A stretch of DNA of 64,000 bases from AP-15 sp963703665 (GTDB lineage: Bacteria > Pseudomonadota > Alphaproteobacteria > ATCC43930 > CGMCC-115725). A program made the translations under genes and the position numbers. Positions 1-8,102 of this stretch are shown one piece after another; the first letter of the stretch is position 1, and each line of letters opens with the position of its first letter. Location: assembly GCA_963703665.1 (NCBI GenBank), contig CAVPFB010000003.1, forward strand, positions 835,118-899,117. Reading direction: 5' to 3'. The notes below the pieces were generated by a model, which saw only the letters and a list, made by a program, of their open reading frames with translations, did no database searches and had not been told where the DNA came from.

Positions 1-597
1 TGCGAAGGGATGCTGCACCGGCGCCGGCCGAACAGCATCGCGCGGACCTGGGCGCTGGTGATCGCCGCCGCGATCCTCTATATCCCGGCCAATTATTATC
101 CGGTGCTGACCGTGGTGCAGCTCGGCGCCGGCCAGCCCAGCACGATCCTGGGCGGGGTCGAGGAGCTGATCCAAACCCGCGAATACCCGCTCGCCGCGCT
201 GGTTTTCTTCGCCAGCATCCTGGTGCCGGTGCTGAAGCTCGTCGGCCTTTCGGTCATGCTGACCGCGACCCAGACCGGCCGCGCCGACTGGCTGCGCGAC
301 CGCACCCGGCTCTATCACATCGTGCGCTTCATCGGCCGCTGGTCGATGATCGACATCTTTATGGAATCGCTGTTGGGCGCGCTCGTCACCTTTGGCGCGA
401 TCGTCACCATCCAGCCCGGCACCGGAGCGCTCGCCTTCTGCGCCGTCGTGGTGCTGACCATGTTCGCCGCGGAAACGTTCGACCCACGCCTGATGTGGGA
501 CGCCGCCATCTCACGAGCAGGATCGGGGACGCAAGTCCTCAATGGAGACCCTAGAGAACCGGCCCAAGGTTTTAAACCGGTCGCCAGTCAGTCTTAG
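1..597 (+). CDS. pqiA: PqiA-family membrane protein, 5' end cut by window edge
   Basis: Paraquat-inducible protein A family, an inner-membrane partner of MCE-type (PqiB) lipid-trafficking proteins. The frame is open from the first base, and the LHRRRPNSIARTWA motif near the start normally lies inside the protein after a Cys-rich segment, so the ATG at position 10 is internal and the gene begins upstream. Visible are a helix with the ILYIPANYYPVLTV motif, a helix around residues 60-83 (FFASILVPVLKL), the RWSMIDIFMESLLGALV motif and a last helix ending TFDPRLMWD, all typical of PqiA. The tail after that motif is not conserved. No pqiB follows: the next gene is on the other strand, so any partner would have to lie elsewhere. 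Confidence 0.85.
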   Translation, partial: CEGMLHRRRPNSIARTWALVIAAAILYIPANYYPVLTVVQLGAGQPSTILGGVEELIQTREYPLAALVFFASILVPVLKLVGLSVMLTATQTGRADWLRDRTRLYHIVRFIGRWSMIDIFMESLLGALVTFGAIVTIQPGTGALAFCAVVVLTMFAAETFDPRLMWDAAISRAGSGTQVLNGDPREPAQGFKPVASQS

Positions 598-602
598 TAC
601 CG

Positions 603-962
603 CTATATCCGCCGCGCTACATCCCCTACCTCAATATCCCTGAAAGGTTGTTCTTCGTAACGTATCGGCTGAGGTCGACCGAATCCAGGAAGGGACGAGT
701 ATATCGGATTCTCGTCCGAAGATCGCAGTGTAGCCATAGTGTCCTGAAGGTGAATTACCTTGCCTCGTCCTTTCACCAGCTCTATGGGCCCTAAGTTCTG
801 TCCCGTAACAGGATCTTCTACCTCAGGCCCCATCGCGAAAATAAGAAATGATTCTCCCAACCTTATGCCATCCTTCGCGCCCTTGTTCAAGACAACCTGA
901 AAGCGGTCCAACACAGCGGCGACCCGAGGAGATTCGGCCGCTCGCCTATCTTCGGTCGGCAT
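603..962 (-). CDS. Hypothetical protein with FlgT-C-like fold pattern
   Basis: A 119-residue protein with no signal peptide or membrane segment. The pattern VVLNKGAKDGIRLGESFLIF, then DPVTGQNLG and a G-x-G-KVIHLQDTMATL stretch resembles the small beta-barrel found in FlgT C-terminal-like domains, where a nucleotide- or glycan-independent barrel sits in flagellar or surface proteins. That resemblance is by eye only. It follows the membrane protein gene at 966-1484 by 3 bases on the same strand, so the two are very likely co-transcribed. Base composition here (about 500-1500) is visibly less GC-rich than the flanking housekeeping genes, which suggests accessory origin. Confidence 0.5.
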   Translation of the reverse strand: MPTEDRRAAESPRVAAVLDRFQVVLNKGAKDGIRLGESFLIFAMGPEVEDPVTGQNLGPIELVKGRGKVIHLQDTMATLRSSDENPIYSSLPGFGRPQPIRYEEQPFRDIEVGDVARRI

Positions 963-965
963 TGC

Positions 966-1484
966 TTATTCCCCGCGCCATTGGTTGCCCGGACGAACGA
1001 TGGTTCGTATCAGGGCGTCAGGACTATTGGCCGTTAATTGCTGCCAAATCGTTTGAGTATTCTCAATGAATCGAGTTATCGCGATTTGGATGTGTGCGTC
1101 TTGCTGGACCGTCAACACATAGCCCTCCGCAATGAGAATTTCAAAGCCCTCTTCCATCGAGTATATTGATGCCGACATACCTTGTCCAAATAATGGAGAA
1201 GATGCTATCAAGAGAAGCTGTGGCGATGGCTGAGCTCGTTGTGTTGCCAGACAACGAACAATTCTGGGGAGACGCGTGCGACTTTCTCCGATAGCCTGCC
1301 GTAGCATATCGACCAGCATTGCACAAAGTGGCAATGGTACAAAAAAAGCGAGGATTACCCATGCAAATGAAACCCTAGCCTCAACGCCGACAAAATAGGC
1401 GAATATACCAAAAAGCACGCCCAGGATACTGACCGTCGCGACGAAAGCTGGCAGCGCATTGTAAATCCGTTGCGAGACTGACAT
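966..1484 (-). CDS. Hypothetical two-helix membrane protein
   Basis: A 172-residue protein that I do not recognise. It has two adjacent hydrophobic helices near residues 12-34 and 41-60, followed by a soluble domain of about 110 residues that contains many hydrophobic beta-like segments (LLLIASSPLFGQG, GFEILIAEGYVLTV). The first gene of a two-gene unit with the gene at 603-962, it may anchor that product at the membrane. The start ATG at 1484 is chosen because it is the first Met and precedes the first helix directly. Function unknown. Confidence 0.5.
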   Translation of the reverse strand: MSVSQRIYNALPAFVATVSILGVLFGIFAYFVGVEARVSFAWVILAFFVPLPLCAMLVDMLRQAIGESRTRLPRIVRCLATQRAQPSPQLLLIASSPLFGQGMSASIYSMEEGFEILIAEGYVLTVQQDAHIQIAITRFIENTQTIWQQLTANSPDALIRTIVRPGNQWRGE

Positions 1485-1731
1485 CGCGCTCTCGAATTGG
1501 CGGTGAGAGGGGCTTATTGTTCGCCAATAAGGATAGCATGATCAGAGCGGTACAGGTTGACGATCGGATTTTCGAGGATGCCGGCACTAAAAATCGAACG
1601 CAAGCCTGTCTTCGGCAAGCCCGTCTCCGGCAAGGGAAAAGGAGTTAGGACCGCATCTTTGGCCAGGGCATTGACAGCGCTCCGCCGGTGCGCCGCTATT
1701 GCGGCCGTGAGGTCAATGCTCGGGACGCTCG

Positions 1732-2910
1732 ATGAGTGATGTAAGCGACGCCGCTTCACCCGCCAGCCCAGTAGGGCGGGCGCGCGATCTGGCCGAGCTG
1801 ATCGCCGGCGAGGCCGACGCGATCGAGAACGAGCGGCGCCTGACCCGGCCAATCCTCGAGGCGCTGCACGCCACACGGCTGTTTCGCATGCTCTACCCGC
1901 GCTCGGTCGGCGGCGACGAGGTCGAGCCCGGCCAATATGTGCTGGCGGTCGAGGAATTGGCGCGGGCCGACGGCTCGGTCGGCTGGTGCGCCTCGATCGC
2001 CAACAGCATCGGCCTGTTCGCGCCCTATCTCGCGCTCGAGGCGGCGCGCCGGGTGTTCGGGCCGCCGCGGGCGACCTGCGCCTGGGGCCCGCCCAACGAA
2101 AATCGCGGGATCGCGGTGCCGGGGGGCTACCGGGTGACCGGCCGCTGGGATTTCGCCAGCGGCTGCCGCCATGCGAGCTGGATCGGCGCGCACGGCACGG
2201 TGGTCGAGCCCGACGGCTCGCTGCGGCTCAACAATTTCGGCCGGCCGACACTGCGCGCCTGGCTGTTTCCGGCGGCCGAGGCGACCCTGCTCGACAATTG
2301 GAGCCCAATCGGGCTGCGCGGCACCGCGTCCGAATCCTATACGGTCAAGGATGTGTTCGTGCCCGAGGAATTCACCGGCACCCGCGAGGACCCGACCCTG
2401 CGCCGCGATTACGGGAAGCTTTATGCATTCCCGCAGCAGACCCTCTATTCGGTCGGGATCGCCAGCGTCGCGCTCGGCATCGCCCGCGGCATGCTCGAAT
2501 CCTTGATCGAATTGGCGCTGCGCAAGACGCCGCGCGGCACCTCCCGGCTCGCCGACAACGCGGTGATCCAGGCCGGGATCGCCCGCGCCGAGGCTCGCCT
2601 CGGCGCGGCGCGCAGCTATCTCGTCGAGACGGTGCGCGACATCTATGCCGGCGCCGACGACGTCGCCCCGATCGAGGTGCGCGAGCGGGCCCGCGCCCGG
2701 CTCGCCGGCAGCCACGCGATATCGAGCGCGGTCGCGGTCGCCGACTGGACCCACAAGGCCGCCGGGGTCGACGCGATCTTCCCCGGCAGCCCGTTCGAGC
2801 GCCGCTTCCGCGACATCCACACCGTCTCGCAGCAGATCCAGTCGCGCGACGCCCATTACGAGACCGTCGGCCAGGTCCTGCTCGGCCAGCCGCCCGAGGT
2901 GTTTTTTTAG
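1732..2910 (+). CDS. Acyl-CoA dehydrogenase-like flavoprotein (HsaA/HpaB-type monooxygenase group)
   Basis: A 392-residue protein of the acyl-CoA dehydrogenase fold, in the branch that includes two-component flavin-dependent monooxygenases and DszC-like enzymes. The N-terminal helical part carries LYPRSVGGDEVEPGQY and ADGSVGWCASIANS (residues about 58-90). The middle beta part has GGYRVTGRWDFASGC and the C-terminal part ends with the FPGSPFERRFRDIHTVSQQIQSR helix typical of the Acyl-CoA_dh_2 domain. The missing catalytic Glu pattern and the GWCASI motif favour hydroxylase/desulfurase-type chemistry over fatty-acid oxidation. No reductase partner is adjacent, so the substrate cannot be inferred. 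Confidence 0.7.
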   Translation: MSDVSDAASPASPVGRARDLAELIAGEADAIENERRLTRPILEALHATRLFRMLYPRSVGGDEVEPGQYVLAVEELARADGSVGWCASIANSIGLFAPYLALEAARRVFGPPRATCAWGPPNENRGIAVPGGYRVTGRWDFASGCRHASWIGAHGTVVEPDGSLRLNNFGRPTLRAWLFPAAEATLLDNWSPIGLRGTASESYTVKDVFVPEEFTGTREDPTLRRDYGKLYAFPQQTLYSVGIASVALGIARGMLESLIELALRKTPRGTSRLADNAVIQAGIARAEARLGAARSYLVETVRDIYAGADDVAPIEVRERARARLAGSHAISSAVAVADWTHKAAGVDAIFPGSPFERRFRDIHTVSQQIQSRDAHYETVGQVLLGQPPEVFF

Positions 2911-3032
2911 GCGCCGGCCTCTGCACGCAGGAAGGCGGGCGGCGAGGCCTTCGCCTTTGATGCGCCCTATTGGCTTCGAGGTTCGGCCCCGGCCCGCGGG
3001 TCGGGGGCGCGGCCGGACCGAAGGCCGCTGCG

Positions 3033-3671
3033 TCAGCTGGGGGCCGAAGCCGGCTTCTCGTTGACGCAGCGCAACAGCTTCCAATAACCGAACAGGTTGC
3101 TCGGCCGCACCTCGCGGATCGACAGCCGGCTGTCGTGCTGGAATGCTTCGAACGGGAAATCGGCGTGAAAGCCGATATGGCGGGCGAGATGCGCCAAGCG
3201 CCGTTCGATGAACCGCGCCGCCGGGTTCTCGCTGGTGAAGTGGTTGACCACGACGATGGTCCCCCCCGCAATGCATACCCGGCGCATCTCGGCGGCGAAG
3301 CGCGCCGGGTCGGGCACCACCGAGGCGACATAGAGCGCCAGGACTGCATCAAACGAATTGTCGGCGAATTCGAGGTTCTCGGCGTCCATCAGGTGCAGCC
3401 CCTCGACATGCGCGAGGTCCTGGCGCTGAGTGCGCCGCTTGGCCTTTTCCAGCATCTCGGCCGAAACATCGATGCCGGTCACTCGCGAATCGGCGCGGAA
3501 ATGCGGCAGGGACAGGCCGGTGCCGACCCCGACCTCGAGGATGCGCTGGCCGGGCCGATCGTTGGCGATGCGCACCGCCTCCTTGCGGCCGGGGTGAAAC
3601 ACCGGGCCAAAGACGATGTCGTAAGAGCCCGAAAACAAGCGGTAGGTCCGGATCGTATCGTGCAAGTCCAT
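3033..3671 (-). CDS. pmtA: Phosphatidylethanolamine N-methyltransferase, Rhodobacter type
   Basis: Class I SAM-dependent methyltransferase of 212 residues. The SAM motif ILEVGVGTGLSLPHF is followed by VTGIDVSAEMLEKAKRR, the MDAENLEFADNSFDAVLALYV acceptor loop and VVPDPARFAAEMRRV, the pattern of Rhodobacter-type PmtA, which methylates phosphatidylethanolamine stepwise towards phosphatidylcholine. The open frame extends 47 codons further upstream, but the family starts close to MDLHDTIRTYRLFSGSYD, so the ATG at 3671 is preferred. It stands alone. The family call rests on motif and N-terminal YDIVFGPVF similarity; some family members act on other small substrates. Confidence 0.75.
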   Translation of the reverse strand: MDLHDTIRTYRLFSGSYDIVFGPVFHPGRKEAVRIANDRPGQRILEVGVGTGLSLPHFRADSRVTGIDVSAEMLEKAKRRTQRQDLAHVEGLHLMDAENLEFADNSFDAVLALYVASVVPDPARFAAEMRRVCIAGGTIVVVNHFTSENPAARFIERRLAHLARHIGFHADFPFEAFQHDSRLSIREVRPSNLFGYWKLLRCVNEKPASAPS

Positions 3672-3915
3672 CGTCTCGCTCTCGTCTTGACCGACAGGAC
3701 CGGCACTGCACACCCAGCACGCCTCCGGAGCCGGTGTTCCGGGCGCATTCGTTCGAACACGCCTATCACGCCGCGCATTCCGCGTCATCCTCGACGTTAA
3801 CAAAGCTGTCATTGACGAATGCGCGACGCGATCGGCGCCGGCCTGTCAGGCGCAGCTTCCCGGCAGAGGGCGGTGGTCGCCGGCCCCTCGCGCGGTCCGA
3901 TTGCGGAGGCGCCCC

Positions 3916-4446
3916 TCAGATCAGGGTGACGCGTTCGGCCTCCAGGCCTTTCTTGCCGTCGACGACCTCGACCCTGACCCGCTGGCCGGGGTCGAGCGCC
4001 GCGACCCCGCTGCGGCGCAGCGCGGTCACATGAATGAACACGTCCTTGCCGCCGCCATCGGGGGAAATAAAGCCGTAGCCCTTGTCGGCCTCGAACCATT
4101 TGACCGCGCCCTCCAGGGTCGCGGAAGGGCGCGGAGCGCGACGCTCGAAGCTGGCGCCCCCGCTGCCGGAGGGCCCGCTCGCCGTGCTGCTGTCGACGTT
4201 CAGCACATTGGTGACCAGCGGGCCCTTGGCCCCGGCGCCGATCTCGCAGCTGATCGAGGCGCCTTCCGGCACATCCTCATATCCGGCGCGGCGCAGCACG
4301 GCCATCGGCAGCAAGGCGTCCTGCGAGCCGTCGGACAGGGTGATAAAGCCGAAACCCTTGCCGGCGTTGAACCACTTGACTTTGGCTTCGACGCGACGGC
4401 CGGGAAGGGTGTCTTCGCGAAAGAAGCCGGGGCGGCGTTCGTACAT
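3916..4446 (-). CDS. Double cold-shock-domain protein
   Basis: A 176-residue protein with two cold-shock domains in tandem. Domain 1 (about residues 20-85) has VKWFNAGKGFGFITLSDGS, and domain 2 (about 110-176) has GAVKWFEADKGYGFISPDGGG and DVFIHVTALRRSG. Both show the RNP1 (K-G-F/Y-G-F-I) motif; RNP2 (VFIHV) is intact in the second but replaced by ALLPMAV in the first. Two-domain CSPs of this layout are common in Alphaproteobacteria and bind single-stranded RNA or DNA. Domain 1 has probably lost part of its nucleic-acid face. The gene is monocistronic. Confidence 0.85.
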   Translation of the reverse strand: MYERRPGFFREDTLPGRRVEAKVKWFNAGKGFGFITLSDGSQDALLPMAVLRRAGYEDVPEGASISCEIGAGAKGPLVTNVLNVDSSTASGPSGSGGASFERRAPRPSATLEGAVKWFEADKGYGFISPDGGGKDVFIHVTALRRSGVAALDPGQRVRVEVVDGKKGLEAERVTLI

Positions 4447-4591
4447 GGATCCTCAAAACGTCAGAGACAAAGCGGCGAGCGCGGGGAATGCCGAATCATA
4501 GCGCAACTCCGCCGCCTCGCGCCAGCCGTCAGATCGCCCCATTGCCGCCCCATTTATGCACTCCCGGCGTTCCCCTTCGATCGCCGGCGAA

Positions 4592-5440
4592 TTATCCGGT
4601 AAACTCCGTCAGGCGCTGATTCTGCTCGCCCAAGCCCTCGACCGACAGCCGCATCCGGTCGCCGGGCTTCAGGAATTGCGGCGGCTTCATGCCGAGCCCA
4701 ACCCCGGAGGGCGTGCCGGTGGCGATCACGTCGCCCGGCTCCAGGGTCAGGAAATGGCTGACATAGCTGACGATCTCGTCGATTCCGAAGATCAGGTCGG
4801 CGGTGTTGCTGTTCTGCACCCGCTTGCCGTTGACCTCGGTCCACAGCGCGAGATTGCCGGGGTCGGGCACCTCGTCGGCGGTGACCACCCACGGCCCGAT
4901 CGGGCCAAAGGTGTCGGCACTCTTGCCCTTGGTCCATTGGCCGCCGCGCTCGATCTGAAATTCGCGCTCGGAAACGTCGTTGACGACACAATAGCCGGCG
5001 ACGTGCCGGCGCGCGTCGTTGGCCGCGACATAGCGCGCGAGGGTGCCGATGACGATGCCGAGCTCGACCTCCCAATCGGTCTTCTGCGACGCCTTCGGAA
5101 TGATCACGTCGTCGTTGGGCCCGACGATGCACGAGGTCGCCTTCATGAAGATGATCGGCTCTTTGGGGATCGCCGCTCCGGTCTCGGCCGCGTGCTGGCG
5201 ATAATTGAGGCCGATGGCGATGAATTTCGGGACCCGCCCGACGCAGGGGCCGAGCCGCGGCGTTCCCGAAACCAGCGGCAGGCTCGCCGGGTCGAGACGC
5301 CGCAGCCGGTCGAGCGAGGCCGGGGCGAGCGCCGCGCCGTCGATGTCGCCGACCGTGCCCGAAAGGTCGCGGATCTTGCCCTCGCGATCGACGAGGCCCG
5401 GTTTCTCATGGCCCGCGGGCCCGTAGCGAAGGAGCTTCAT
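4592..5440 (-). CDS. Fumarylacetoacetate hydrolase-family protein, probable 2,4-diketo-3-deoxy-L-fuconate hydrolase
   Basis: A 282-residue FAH-fold enzyme. Visible are the IGLNYRQHAAETG motif, the metal/substrate loop KTDWEVELGIVIG (the E-x-E ligands), GYCVVNDVSEREFQ, and the TGTPSGVGLGMKPPQFLKPGD C-terminal signature. Proteins with this close motif set cleave 2,4-diketo-3-deoxysugar acids to pyruvate plus a short acid. The next gene on the strand encodes a matching SDR dehydrogenase, which would make the diketo substrate. That pairing is why the fuconate/rhamnonate non-phosphorylative route is proposed. Ureidoglycolate lyase annotations are often given to this family and cannot be excluded. 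Confidence 0.75.
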   Translation of the reverse strand: MKLLRYGPAGHEKPGLVDREGKIRDLSGTVGDIDGAALAPASLDRLRRLDPASLPLVSGTPRLGPCVGRVPKFIAIGLNYRQHAAETGAAIPKEPIIFMKATSCIVGPNDDVIIPKASQKTDWEVELGIVIGTLARYVAANDARRHVAGYCVVNDVSEREFQIERGGQWTKGKSADTFGPIGPWVVTADEVPDPGNLALWTEVNGKRVQNSNTADLIFGIDEIVSYVSHFLTLEPGDVIATGTPSGVGLGMKPPQFLKPGDRMRLSVEGLGEQNQRLTEFTG

Positions 5441-5462
5441 CGGGTATGCCTCCTGTTGCGGC

Positions 5463-6218
5463 TCAGAGCGTAAAACCGCCGTCGATCACGTGGATCGCGC
5501 CGGTGGTGAACGAGGATTCGTCCGAAGCGAGATAGACAGCGAGGGCGGCGACCTCCTCGGGCGTGCCGAGCCGGCCCAAGGGCTGGCGCTCGACAAAGGC
5601 GCGGCGTGCGGCCTCGGTGCCGCCGACGACCCTGACCCCCTGCGCGGCAATGCGGTCGCCGAGCGAGGGCGTGTCGATCGTGCCCGGGCAGATCGCGTTG
5701 CAGCGGATGCCGGCGGTGATGAAATCGGCGGCGACCGACTTGGTCAGCCCGATTACCGCGGCCTTGGTCGCGCCGTAGACGCAGCGGTTCGGCACGCCTT
5801 TGACCGAGGACACCGTCGAGGCCATGTTGATGATCGAGGCGCCGCCGCCGCGCTCCACCATTTTCGGCAGAAAGGCGCGGATCATCATGAACATCGAACG
5901 CACGTTGAGGGCGAAGGACGCATCCCAGTCGATCGGCTCGGCGTCGAGGATCGTGCCGTGATGGACAAAGCCGGCGCAGTTGAACAAGATTTCGAGCGGC
6001 CCGAGCTCGGCGGCCAAGGCCACGATCGCGTCATCCTCGGTCACGTCGAGCCGGCGGGTCGCGATCAGCGCGTCGGCCAACGGCGCGAGCTGGTCCTCGG
6101 CGATGTCGGTCGCCAAGACGCTCGCCCCCTCGGCGGCAAAGGCCAGCGCGGTCGCCCGGCCGATGCCTTGCGCCGCCGCCGTCACCAATGCCCGTTTTCC
6201 CGCGAGCCGTCCGGCCAT
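5463..6218 (-). CDS. SDR-family dehydrogenase, probable 2-keto-3-deoxy-L-fuconate dehydrogenase
   Basis: A 251-residue classical short-chain dehydrogenase. It has the NAD-binding GxxxGxG loop TAAAQGIGRATAL, a D at the end of beta-2 (ATDIAED) that favours NAD, NCAGFVHHG, catalytic Ser in MASTVSS, Tyr and Lys in YGATKAA, and the RQPLGRLGTPEEVAALAVYL tail. The overall pattern matches BDH2/DHRS6-like and 2-keto-3-deoxy-L-fuconate dehydrogenases, fitting the FAH hydrolase gene 22 bases downstream. The ATG at 6218 is chosen by homology; the frame is open without a stop into the upstream LLM gene (see that entry), which is probably an artefact. Confidence 0.8.
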   Translation of the reverse strand: MAGRLAGKRALVTAAAQGIGRATALAFAAEGASVLATDIAEDQLAPLADALIATRRLDVTEDDAIVALAAELGPLEILFNCAGFVHHGTILDAEPIDWDASFALNVRSMFMMIRAFLPKMVERGGGASIINMASTVSSVKGVPNRCVYGATKAAVIGLTKSVAADFITAGIRCNAICPGTIDTPSLGDRIAAQGVRVVGGTEAARRAFVERQPLGRLGTPEEVAALAVYLASDESSFTTGAIHVIDGGFTL

Positions 6219-6477
6219 CGCCGCCTGCCTTTGCCCCCAGCGATTGGGGGAAATTGCCACGCCCGAGGTGCGGCTGTAAATCCGCTCGCAGATCGGCGCA
6301 TCGGGCGCGTCGAACGGCCCGACCGGCCACTCGCGGGTTGGGATTATCCGGTCGCGATCGCGCCCGTCCGGCACCGCCCGAACCGACCGGGCGTGCCCAG
6401 CCGACCATCGAGCGGGGCTGGTGCAATCTCGCGATCGGGATCGAAAATTTGCTTGATCCGCTGAGATTGGAACACCG

Positions 6478-7532
6478 TCACCCCGCGCCGTTCGGCGAAA
6501 CCGTGGCGCCACCTCGCGCATGAACAGGCCGAGGCTGGCGGTGGCCGCCTCGTGCGTCATCGGCCCGAGGCGGAAGGTCGCGATTACGCCGCCGACCCCG
6601 AGCGCGTCGATTTCGGCGATCGCCGCCGCCACCGTCGCCGGCGAGCCGTGGATAAAGCCGTGCTCGGCGCCGGCGCGGGCCGAGGGCAGGTCGCCCTCCG
6701 GCACCTCGATCCGCATGCCGGTGTCGCGGTAGATGCGGCTGCGCAATTCCGCGCGCGCTTCGACCATCGCCTGAAACGCCGGGACGCCGACCCGCGCGGC
6801 CTCGGCGTCGGTCTCGGCGACGAAGACATTGCGCCACACCCAGCACCGGTCGAGCTTGCGGGCCATCGTTTGGTCGTCGAAGCCGGCTTCACTCATCGCC
6901 TCGCGGTAGAGCCCGAAGCGCCGCCGGGTCACGGCGATCGGCTGCACGTTCATCAGGAACGGGCGGCCCTGGCGCGCCAGCTCCAGCATCGAAGCCTCGC
7001 CGGAGGCGGCGCGGACCACCGGCGGGTGCGGCCTGGTGTAAGGCCGCGGCCGCAGCATCGGCACGTCGAGATCCCAGAACCGGCCGCGATGCCGAAAGCT
7101 GCCGCGGGTCCACGCCTGAACCAGGATTTCCTCGGCCTCGTCGAGCCGCGCCTGGGCTTCGTGATGATCGATGCCGAAGCCCTGGTAGTCGTAGATGTTG
7201 TAGGAGGAGCCGCGGCCGAGGCCGACGATCAGCCGGCCTTTAGTGATGTGGTCGAGCACCGCCAGCTGCTCGGCGAGGCGGATCGGGTGGTGCAGCGCCA
7301 TCTGCAGCACCGCGAAGCCGATTTTGGCGTGCCGGGTCGAGGTCGCCAGCGCCCCGGCAAAGGCGATCGGGTCGGCATAGGCGCAGATGCCGTCGAAATG
7401 GTGCTCGGCGAGCCAGATCACGTCGCAGCCGAGCTGGTCGGAGAGCCGGGCCTCGCGCAGGGTCTCGTCGATCACCACGCCGTCGCGCTCGGGATCGCGG
7501 CTGTCCGGAAACAGGAAATTGCCGAATTTCAC
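6478..7532 (-). CDS. LLM-class flavin-dependent oxidoreductase, 3' end altered by probable 1-base deletion
   Basis: Luciferase-like monooxygenase fold (F420 or FMN-dependent), about 350 residues. Motifs: WLAEHHFDGICAYADP, GFAVLQMALHHPIRLAEQLAVLDHITKGRL, and GLGRGSSYNIYDYQGFG, typical of the bacterial luciferase alkanal-type family. The family normally stops shortly after FMREVAPRFR. Here the frame instead continues through about 92 residues of composition unlike protein and joins the SDR gene. Adding a single base to the four-C run at 6481-6484 (plus strand) would bring the stop at 6478-6480 into frame and end the protein at a normal length. A true LLM-SDR fusion is the alternative. Substrate unknown; it may belong to the sugar-acid locus. 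Confidence 0.7.
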
Positions 7533-7626
7533 GCCGACCTCCGTTGCGCCATCGCTCGCCGGACGAACCCTTTATCGTCGGTCGGTGTCAAGCGGCCGCC
7601 CTCCGCCAGGGGTCGGCTCACAATAG

Positions 7627-7682
7627 AATAACCGCTGCGGGGAGAAATAACCGCTGTGGGGAGAAATAATTGCTGCGGGGGG
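7627..7682. repeat. Tandem 19-bp repeat, nearly three copies
   Basis: Units start at 7627, 7646 and 7665 and share AATAACCGCTGYGGGGAGA, with the third unit diverged (AATAATTGCTGCGGGG) and merging into the 3' end of the small gene at 7683-7901. The repeat lies between that stop codon and the start of the LLM gene. No function is evident. Confidence 0.75.
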
Positions 7683-7901
7683 TCACGCCTCGCGGTGGCC
7701 GCAGTCGATTATCCGGGCGGGACCGTCCACCCCCAATTCCAGAGCCCTCACGCTCCACTCTCTCGGACGGCCGCCATTTTTTTGAAATTTTTGGTTGGTC
7801 TCGGCGATGGCCATTTCTTTGGCTTCTTGCTCGTTTTCGGCGATCAACGTCGCAAAGAAGATATCTTCCCCCAAAGACCTGGTGCAGCTGAACTTTATCA
7901 T
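7683..7901 (-). CDS. Small hypothetical protein
   Basis: A 72-residue soluble protein, not recognised. It starts MIKFSCTRSLGEDIFFATL and is rich in charged residues (ENEQEAKEMAIAETNQKFQKNGG), consistent with a compact alpha/beta protein. The ATG at 7901 is preferred over an upstream in-frame Met because a strong ribosome-binding sequence, GGAGGG, precedes it by about 7 bases. Local GC content is lower than that of the neighbours. The short length leaves some doubt, but the ribosome-binding site and amino-acid composition argue it is real. Confidence 0.5.
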   Translation of the reverse strand: MIKFSCTRSLGEDIFFATLIAENEQEAKEMAIAETNQKFQKNGGRPREWSVRALELGVDGPARIIDCGHREA

Positions 7902-7979
7902 GTCTCCACCCTCCTCGTCGGCAGCCGGAACCTGCTCGAAACCCACCAGATCGGAGACGACAGGTCAAGCACGATAGGC

Positions 7980-7998
7980 GGGGTGGCTCGGCCACCCC
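7980..7998. promoter_or_regulatory. Perfect 8-bp inverted repeat in a divergent intergenic region
   Basis: GGGGTGGC and GCCACCCC flank a 3-base TCG loop. It lies between the divergent starts of the small gene (7901) and the aspartate aminotransferase (8103). No T-run follows, so an intrinsic terminator is unlikely; an operator or RNA hairpin are possible. Confidence 0.4.
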
Positions 7999-8102
7999 GT
8001 TAAGCACAGACCCGACGCACCCGCGAGCCGGAAACGGCTTCTCATCAGCCGGGTTCGCGTGTACCTTGGCCCGTTTGTCCCCCTACACCTTCAAGGCCCG
8101 TC

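Noticed and set aside
1514..1876. A 120-codon minus-strand frame upstream of the acyl-CoA dehydrogenase-like gene
   Set aside because: Overlaps the start of that gene in antisense and has no recognisable features; the region 1485-1731 is best seen as a divergent promoter region.
1756..3276. A 506-codon open frame on the minus strand
   Set aside because: Antisense to the acyl-CoA dehydrogenase-like gene; Arg/Ala/Gly-rich low-complexity composition typical of high-GC shadow frames.
7980..7998. Intrinsic terminator
   Set aside because: The stem lacks a following T-run and lies between divergent genes.
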